Shown here in pieces: positions 4,804-8,747 of a DNA stretch of 8,747 nucleotides (position 1 is its first letter; the number at the start of each line of letters is the position of its first letter). The position numbers and the translations under genes were made by a program. The notes below the pieces were generated by a model that was given only the letters and a program-made list of their open reading frames with translations, was not told where the DNA came from and did not search any database. Origin of the DNA: Bacillota bacterium (lineage in GTDB: Bacteria > Bacillota > Desulfitobacteriia > Desulfitobacteriales > JAJXUE01); assembly GCA_021786555.1 (NCBI GenBank), contig JAJYNB010000149.1, positions 1 through 8,747 of the forward strand. Reading direction: 5' to 3'.

Positions 4804-5157
4804 CTATTTTTTAACCAAAATTATAATTATCACCATAACGGCAAGCAGGACATAGAACTTCAGGTCTGCCCGTTTCTCCACCCCGCCGCCGTAGTCGAAA
4901 ATATTCCTGATTGCGATATTCTTTTCTACCTGCTTCAAGTGCTGGCACTCTTGCAGGTATGTTAGGTTTGCATTGTACATGTACACTATGCCGCCGTTAG
5001 GATTGAACTTAACAACTGCATCAGACTTTGGAAAAACGTGAATCCTGGTCTGTATCTCTGTTTCGTTGGAAGTGAGCACCGGGAGGAATTCGCACTTCTC
5101 ACCGTCAACCAAAACAACAATGTCGCCGCCCCCCGCTTTTTTAAATAATCCAAACAT
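4804..5157 (-). CDS. Tail-anchored membrane protein, candidate assembly partner
   Basis: A 117-residue protein with a soluble N-terminal part (1-99) and a single C-terminal hydrophobic helix (F-Y-V-L-L-A-V-M-V-I-I-I-I-L-V at 101-115) closed by K-K, the layout of a tail-anchored protein with the bulk inside the cell. The soluble part contains D-I-V-V-L-V-D-G-E-K and F-N-P-N-G-G-I-V-Y-M-Y, suggesting a beta-rich domain. The start follows GAGGGGG. Since the Zot ATPase here lacks its membrane segment, this protein is a reasonable candidate for the missing membrane anchor of the export machine. That is inference from gene order; no family is recognised. Confidence 0.75.
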   Translation of the reverse strand: MFGLFKKAGGGDIVVLVDGEKCEFLPVLTSNETEIQTRIHVFPKSDAVVKFNPNGGIVYMYNANLTYLQECQHLKQVEKNIAIRNIFDYGGGVEKRADLKFYVLLAVMVIIIILVKK

Positions 5158-5175
5158 GACTGTTTACCCCCTCTT

Positions 5176-5229
5176 TGTATCTCGGATTCTCTTCCGGAAA
5201 TAAACCTGGTGAGCTGGAATTGAGATACA
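5176..5229. repeat. 54-bp TGTATCTC...GAGATACA element, copy 4
   Basis: The perfect arms (5176-5183, 5222-5229) enclose a 38-bp core that is less GC-rich than the others and holds the palindrome TTCCGGAA. In transcript sense it begins directly after the TAA of the zinc-ribbon gene and ends at the ribosome binding site of the tail-anchored protein gene. Confidence 0.95.
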
Positions 5230-5442
5230 TTAATCCTTAGAATTTTTCCTCATAAACAAGGCTCCTAGTGCCCTGTTAAAATACAAGTCCCAACAATCTG
5301 GGCATATTACCTTGGCTTCCATTAATCTAGGGTCGATTATTTTCGCGCCCATTGCAACTAACCTTTGTTCATCCATCGGTTCTGGAAGCTTCACAACGTA
5401 ATCACACAAAGGGCAATGGAGTTTCCAAACCCAATCAGCCAT
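5230..5442 (-). CDS. Small zinc-ribbon protein
   Basis: A 70-residue protein from ATG 5442, chosen for AAAAGGGGGT just upstream; the in-frame ATG at 5484 lies in the hairpin region and has no ribosome binding site. H-C-P-L-C (Cys 10 and 13) and I-C-P-D-C (Cys 47 and 50) make a C-x2-C ... C-x2-C zinc ribbon of ordinary spacing. The tail (F-N-R-A-L-G-A-L-F-M-R-K-N-S-K-D) is basic. No TM segment. It lies between the major-coat candidate and the tail-anchored protein. In Ff phages the single-strand DNA-binding protein is a separate small gene; this could be a nucleic-acid-binding substitute, but that is speculation. Confidence 0.78.
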   Translation of the reverse strand: MADWVWKLHCPLCDYVVKLPEPMDEQRLVAMGAKIIDPRLMEAKVICPDCWDLYFNRALGALFMRKNSKD

Positions 5443-5478
5443 GAACCTTACCCCCTTTTTTCGTACATGTTCGTACAA

Positions 5479-5522
5479 AGTCATAAAATGCCCGCAGAGA
5501 TCTCTGCACCCATTTTATGACT
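5479..5522 (-). promoter_or_regulatory. Long hairpin at the 3' end of the coat gene
   Basis: AGTCATAAAATG (5479-5490) and CATTTTATGACT (5511-5522) are perfect 12-bp inverted arms around a perfect 14-bp palindrome GCAGAGATCTCTGC (5494-5507). The stop codon of the coat gene lies inside the arm. There is no long T-tract after it, so it may be an attenuator or an mRNA-stabilising structure rather than a simple terminator. Two direct TCGTACA copies (5461-5467, 5471-5477) follow. It replaces the TGTATCTC element at this gene boundary. Confidence 0.75.
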
Positions 5523-5733
5523 CGTTCTTTTTAAGGTATTTCTGTCCTAACGGTGCGGCCTTCTTCCTAGTTGCGAACCTATAAGCCGGGATTGTCACCA
5601 GGGCAATTCCCAAGGCCAGGGCGAAACCGGCCTGAAAGAAGTAACTGAATACTCCCTGGGTTGCTGCTGTGCTGACCGGCAAAGCAGCCGGGCCGCCAGG
5701 GGCCGCTATAACTGGTGTAAGTGCTGCAAACAT
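5515..5733 (-). CDS. Candidate major coat protein (pVIII-like)
   Basis: A 72-residue protein: Ala/Pro/Gly-rich N-terminus (1-27), one hydrophobic helix (V-F-S-Y-F-F-Q-A-G-F-A-L-A-L-G-I-A-L-V at 28-46, running to about 51), then a basic tail (R-K-K at 56-58, K65, K68, K69). The small size, single TM and basic C-terminus match filamentous phage major coat proteins, in which the basic end faces the packaged DNA. No cleavable signal peptide is evident; if mature as made, it inserts without one. It has a strong GGGGGTGAG, follows the 54-bp element at 5755, and is followed by a long hairpin, as expected for a highly expressed gene. The 88-residue neighbour is the alternative. Confidence 0.7.
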   Translation of the reverse strand: MFAALTPVIAAPGGPAALPVSTAATQGVFSYFFQAGFALALGIALVTIPAYRFATRKKAAPLGQKYLKKNES

Positions 5734-5754
5734 TTAGCTCACCCCCTTTCTTCT

Positions 5755-5808
5755 TGTATCTCGAAAAACCTCAGCTGCGGCCGGCGCCGGTGCGGGCCTT
5801 GAGATACA
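5755..5808. repeat. 54-bp TGTATCTC...GAGATACA element, copy 5
   Basis: The perfect arms (5755-5762, 5801-5808) enclose a 38-bp GC-rich core with the palindrome CCGGCGCCGG. In transcript sense it begins directly after the TAA of the 88-residue gene and ends shortly before the ribosome binding site of the coat candidate. Confidence 0.95.
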
Positions 5809-6075
5809 TTACCACCACTTAACCCCGTCCTTGGCCTGTAAATATGCGCCGTATGCCGCTTTGGCTACAAAAACAACGCTAACTATTAGGAGGCTGGCTA
5901 TAAGACTTTTTACGAGTGTAACCCAGCCATCACCCATGGCAGCAACCGGACCTAGAAAGTAATCCAAGTTTAGGCCACGGTCTGCAACCAGGGCCGCCGA
6001 ACTGAGCTTGTCCAGCGCATATTGTAGAAAAGTAATTGCCGGTCCTAGAATTGTGTCGATAATACTTTTTAACAT
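5809..6075 (-). CDS. Small one-TM virion or assembly protein (88 aa)
   Basis: The product has an amphipathic N-terminal half (M-L-K-S-I-I-D-T-I-L-G-P at 1-12; D-K-L-S-S-A-A-L-V-A-D-R-G-L at 22-35), one TM helix (about 54-76, L-V-K-S-L-I-A-S-L-L-I-V-S-V-V-F-V-A) and a short charged end, K-D-G-V-K-W-W. Its ATG overlaps the stop of the 165-residue gene (TAATG). Size and topology suit a coat or minor virion protein; it could be the major coat protein instead of the 72-residue product, though its N-terminus is longer and it lacks the clearly basic tail. Its TAA is followed at once by the 54-bp element. Confidence 0.75.
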   Translation of the reverse strand: MLKSIIDTILGPAITFLQYALDKLSSAALVADRGLNLDYFLGPVAAMGDGWVTLVKSLIASLLIVSVVFVAKAAYGAYLQAKDGVKWW

Positions 6076-6572
6076 TACGCCCTACTCCCTACGATTTTTA
6101 CCACCGCAAAGGCCGCCAGAAGCCACACAAAGACCGCTAGAACCAAAGGCAAGGTATTAAGCCCCGTTTGTCCCATAATGCCCGTTACGGCCCCCACGCC
6201 CTGCTGTAGGGGATCCGGCATGGAATAGTATTGTGTGCTACCATTCCAACCGGCAAAACTGGTTAGTGTACTGATAATTCCGGCGGCAAAAGAAATCAGC
6301 AGACCAAACAGGGCCGCGACTACCTTCAAGGCCAAAACTACCAGGGTGAACACCTGCTGGAATAGATAGAGAATACCGTCCAGCAAGTCCAAAAGTGGCT
6401 TGAAAAGGGTAGAAAAAAAGGTAGCCAGGGCATTAAATAAACCTGTGGCCACCGAACCGATGTAGCTGGTTATGCCGCTGAAGAAATTGCCTATAGTTGT
6501 TAGCAGGGCTGAGAACATGCCGCCTAGTTGCCCAAACAAGCCGCCAAACAAGCCGTTGAGGAAATCATACAC
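6075..6572 (-). CDS. Multi-TM hydrophobic protein, possible pVI-like minor coat/assembly protein
   Basis: The start is GTG at 6572, seven bases after the stop of the 44-residue gene, with AAGGA a little far upstream. The 165 residues are strongly hydrophobic. A Gly-rich N-terminal stretch repeats G-L-F-G (8-20). Hydrophobic segments lie at about 70-104 and 140-160, with weaker ones at 20-58, and the loop between the last two is polar (W-N-G-S-T-Q-Y-Y-S-M-P-D). Filamentous phage pVI is a hydrophobic protein of about 110 residues next to pIII; this gene lies in the same neighbourhood. Assignment rests on character and position, not on a shared motif. Confidence 0.7.
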   Translation of the reverse strand: MYDFLNGLFGGLFGQLGGMFSALLTTIGNFFSGITSYIGSVATGLFNALATFFSTLFKPLLDLLDGILYLFQQVFTLVVLALKVVAALFGLLISFAAGIISTLTSFAGWNGSTQYYSMPDPLQQGVGAVTGIMGQTGLNTLPLVLAVFVWLLAAFAVVKIVGSRA

Positions 6573-6579
6573 CGGCGCG

Positions 6580-6714
6580 TCACATCCTTCTGAAAAGGCT
6601 CTGTATGCCGTCTAAATAGCGAAAAACAAGATTGACGGCTACCACCAGAATAAGGACAGGGCTAACCTCTTGTAGAAAGGGGACTGTCCAGTTTAAAACG
6701 TCCGTTACAGTCAT
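6580..6714 (-). CDS. 44-residue single-TM protein
   Basis: The ATG at 6714 has an excellent AAAGGAGGGTAGGT directly following the 65-bp element. The peptide opens M-T-V-T-D-V-L-N-W-T-V-P-F-L-Q and carries one TM helix (P-V-L-I-L-V-V-A-V-N-L-V-F at 19-31) and a basic end (F-R-R-M). It ends seven bases before the GTG of the 165-residue gene. Tiny one-TM proteins next to pIII are usual in filamentous phages (pVII and pIX are 32-33 residues), so a minor tip protein is plausible. Too short to confirm by family, but the ribosome binding site and spacing are convincing. Confidence 0.8.
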   Translation of the reverse strand: MTVTDVLNWTVPFLQEVSPVLILVVAVNLVFRYLDGIQSLFRRM

Positions 6715-6728
6715 ACCTACCCTCCTTT

Positions 6729-6793
6729 TGTATCTCATTCACTCGCCCTGGCCGCCGCAGATCCGCGCGCAGCTCGTTAAGTTTTGAGATACA
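6729..6793. repeat. 65-bp TGTATCTC...GAGATACA element, copy 6
   Basis: The perfect arms (6729-6736, 6786-6793) enclose a 49-bp GC-rich core. It begins directly after the TAA of the FN3 gene and ends at AAAGGAGG of the 44-residue gene. It shares GATCCGCGCG with the copy at 4735, and an ACTTAAC-containing half with the copy at 2217. Confidence 0.95.
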
Positions 6794-8747
6794 TTACAAA
6801 GTGAGTATCTTTAGTTTTATTAGGGTCCACAACACCGCTGGGACAGCTAGTAGAAAGGCCGCCAGACCGGCTACAGGCTTGCTTACTGGAGACATGCCGT
6901 TAATCACATCACCAGGGCTAATGATAGTACCTAGCATTATTGGGGCATCTGCTGTTGTAACCGTTACCAACCCGGGTGAACTATCCCCCGCCGCATTATA
7001 GGCCACAACCTCGAAACTATACGTAGTAGCCGGTTTAAGCCCCGTAACCGTATAACTCACACCTGGAGCCACCACCGTCCCAAGTGTATTACCCGAGCTA
7101 TCCAGAATCCGATATCCCACAGCACTAGATACAGCCCCCCAGGACAAAATAACAGACTGACCACCCTTTTGAGGTGACGCATTGACAGCAGGAGCTAAAG
7201 GGGCTGCCAGAACATCAAAAACAACATTGACCGAAGCCGGGCCCGACCCTAAAGCATTCACAGCCTGCACCTGGAAACTATGTGAACCAACACTAAGGCC
7301 ACTAAACTTGTAACTAGTACCCAGAACGGCAGCGATAAACTTCCCACCATCGAACACGTTGTAACCCGTCACGAACTCATTAGCGGAATTATTGGACCAA
7401 CTTAAAATACCTGAATTGGAGCTGCCAGAACTAAACACTATTCCAGACGGAGCAAGGGGAACGTCCGACGTAAACTGAACACCCGCCGATAATGCACCCT
7501 GGCCGACATTATTGACCCCTGCAACCTGGAAACTATGCTGCCCCTGACTCAACCCTAAGAAATCATACTCTAGACCAGTAACAGACGCGATGAACGTTCC
7601 ACCGTCAAACACGTTGTAACCCGTCACCAGTTCAGTCGAAGCGTTTGCTGCCCAGGTTAATTTTCCGGTCTGAATGTCCGTTGGACTATATTGCACCCCA
7701 CTAACCGCACTCGGAAAATTAACCACGTTATACTGCACAACACCGCTCTGCGGCCCTTCACCCTGAACATTAACGCCAGAAACCGTAAAAGTATGCTGCG
7801 ACGTTGGAGCAAAACCGCTAAAATTCCAACTTGTACCGGAAATCGTCACTACCAACGAACCGCCATCATAAACCCTATATTGGGTGACCTGATCCCCTGA
7901 AGGGTTAGTATTCCAACTAACTGACCCACTAGGATTCCCGCCGCCCGAAACAGTAACTCCCGTTGGCGCACTGGGAACTGATAGAACTGAGTATGCAACC
8001 GACCCGGACAAAGCACTCTCTCCACCCGCATTCACAGCAGAAACCTGGAATACATGGCTGGAACCTGGCGCAAAATTCGCAAAGGAATATGTACCACTGG
8101 TAACACCGCTGGAAATTTTAATACTATTATCATAAACGTTATACGACGTGGCACCTGTAACCACAGGCCAAGCCAAAGAACCGGAAGAATTACCTCCACC
8201 AGAAACAACAAGATTCATAGGGGCCCCAGGTATAACCGAATAAGATACCGACGTACTTAACGAACCCTCGCTACCACTATTAACTGCGCTTACCTGGAAA
8301 CTATGCGACGAACCAGCTACTAATCCAGTAAGTTGATAACTGGTAGCAGTGATTCCCCCTGCGATTTTAGTATTGTTATCATATACATTATAATCTGTCA
8401 CACCCGACAAAGCCGACCAACTGACAACAGGATTCGCGCTCCCGTTACCCGAAACCGTAACACCTGTAACCTGACCAGGAGGTAAGCCACTTATAGTTAC
8501 TGCATTACCCGTACCATACCCACCAAATTGCCCTTGCCCCGAATTATAGTTATAACCATATACAGCTATTTGGGAACCCACTGTCGCAGTGTAACCCACT
8601 GCATACCAAGTACCACCCGTTACGCTCCCATTGTAAAACGCAAAAGTATTACCAGCCGCAGGGGCCTGAATAGCCACAGAGGTGTTAGGATTATATACCT
8701 GCACATTCGAAGCAGACCACGTAACATCCGTTTTAAACACTATGTTA
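6794..8747 (-). CDS. FN3-repeat adsorption protein (pIII-like), C-terminal 651 codons
   Basis: The frame is open through the right edge and joins in phase to 86-1, giving a 679-residue protein. In joined numbering, residues 1-119 form a Gly/Tyr-rich head (A-V-Y-G-Y-N-Y-N-S-G-Q-G), followed by six FN3-like repeats at about 120-200, 201-283, 284-371, 372-456, 457-541 and 542-628. Each has a V-S-W or L-S-W strand, Y-N-V-Y-D or Y-N-V-F-D and a final H-S-F-Q-V-x-A-V-N. Then comes one TM helix (V-A-G-L-A-A-F-L-L-A-V-P at about 653-664) and a short K-L-K end. The C-terminal anchor and size suit a pIII-type receptor-binding minor coat protein. No signal peptide and no cysteine are seen. A GTG at 8740 is internal, not the start. 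Confidence 0.85.
   Translation of the reverse strand, partial: NIVFKTDVTWSASNVQVYNPNTSVAIQAPAAGNTFAFYNGSVTGGTWYAVGYTATVGSQIAVYGYNYNSGQGQFGGYGTGNAVTISGLPPGQVTGVTVSGNGSANPVVSWSALSGVTDYNVYDNNTKIAGGITATSYQLTGLVAGSSHSFQVSAVNSGSEGSLSTSVSYSVIPGAPMNLVVSGGGNSSGSLAWPVVTGATSYNVYDNSIKISSGVTSGTYSFANFAPGSSHVFQVSAVNAGGESALSGSVAYSVLSVPSAPTGVTVSGGGNPSGSVSWNTNPSGDQVTQYRVYDGGSLVVTISGTSWNFSGFAPTSQHTFTVSGVNVQGEGPQSGVVQYNVVNFPSAVSGVQYSPTDIQTGKLTWAANASTELVTGYNVFDGGTFIASVTGLEYDFLGLSQGQHSFQVAGVNNVGQGALSAGVQFTSDVPLAPSGIVFSSGSSNSGILSWSNNSANEFVTGYNVFDGGKFIAAVLGTSYKFSGLSVGSHSFQVQAVNALGSGPASVNVVFDVLAAPLAPAVNASPQKGGQSVILSWGAVSSAVGYRILDSSGNTLGTVVAPGVSYTVTGLKPATTYSFEVVAYNAAGDSSPGLVTVTTADAPIMLGTIISPGDVINGMSPVSKPVAGLAAFLLAVPAVLWTLIKLKILTL

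Noticed and set aside
5143..5232. A 29-residue frame starting in the ATG formed by TAATGTATCTC of the 5176-5229 element
   Set aside because: It has no ribosome binding site and overlaps the next gene; the same ATG in other copies gives only a few codons.
5443..5484. Longer N-terminus of the zinc-ribbon protein
   Set aside because: The upstream ATG lies in the hairpin arm without a ribosome binding site, while ATG 5442 has a strong one.
2217..6793. Integron attC-like sites: imperfect palindromes of 54-65 bp directly after genes, two of them containing GTTAAGT, which fits the GTTRRRY core
   Set aside because: Only two of six copies have the core, the inverse core is not in the right place, no integron integrase is present, and the conserved arms are TGTATCTC/GAGATACA.
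2217..6793. A miniature transposon (MITE) with 8-bp terminal repeats
   Set aside because: The cores are not homologous between copies, there are no target-site duplications, and placement between stop codon and ribosome binding site is too regular for free transposition.
2217..6793. Rho-independent terminators
   Set aside because: No T-tract follows any copy in transcript sense; a ribosome binding site usually follows instead.

Overview
This window looks like the complete circular genome of a filamentous (inovirus-like, Tubulavirales-type) phage of a Gram-positive host, probably a Firmicute. It appears to be linearised inside the gene for its large fibronectin-type-III (FN3) adsorption protein. 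The reading frame leaving the right edge (6794 to 8747, minus strand) joins in frame, with no stop, to the frame at the left edge (86 to 1, minus strand). Together they give a 2040-nt gene of 679 codons plus stop, starting at an ATG with a strong sigma-A-type promoter just upstream. Firmicute signs are strong GGAGG/GGGGG ribosome binding sites before almost every gene, TTGACT-17-TATAAT and TTTACA-17-TATAAT promoters, TTG and GTG starts, and the absence of a secretin. The host assignment is inference.

Layout in transcription order on the minus strand. The structural and assembly module is: FN3 protein (86 to 1, then 8747 to 6794); a 44-residue one-TM protein (6714-6580); a 165-residue multi-TM protein resembling pVI in character (6572-6075); an 88-residue one-TM protein (6075-5809); a 72-residue major-coat candidate (5733-5515) followed by a long hairpin; a zinc-ribbon protein (5442-5230); a 117-residue tail-anchored protein (5157-4804); a 108-residue soluble protein (4717-4391); a short Zot/pI-like assembly ATPase (4391-3765); and a 98-residue protein (3760-3464). 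A second promoter (3388-3416) starts the replication and control module: ribbon-helix-helix protein (3332-3138), MerR-like HTH protein with a coiled coil (3053-2655), a 122-residue protein (2650-2282), a 42-residue Cys-rich protein (2187-2059), a second RHH/coiled-coil protein (2044-1709) and a phage-O-like winged-helix replication initiator (1668-1213). Directly after the initiator stop lie four 22-bp iterons (1123-1211), the probable origin, then two 17-bp repeats and two or three small genes (1051-574). The only plus-strand gene is an XRE-type repressor (251-502). It diverges from the structural promoter, which is bracketed by three copies of a 10-bp repeat.

The most unusual feature is a family of intergenic elements. 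Six perfect copies, and a seventh degenerate one, have the form TGTATCTC - variable GC-rich core - GAGATACA. They occur in exactly two lengths, 54 bp (3423, 5176, 5755, degenerate 1697) and 65 bp (2217, 4735, 6729), differing by 11 bp. Most begin directly after a stop codon and end just before the next Shine-Dalgarno, so they divide the genome into blocks of one to three genes. I do not recognise this family. Cassette boundaries, mRNA-processing hairpins or paired protein-binding sites are all open.

A second oddity is replication. No rolling-circle (HUH) initiator, integrase or transposase can be seen, and the phage seems to depend on an iteron-type origin, which is unusual for filamentous phages. 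The Zot ATPase is short and lacks a membrane segment, and none of the membrane or surface proteins has an evident Sec signal peptide.
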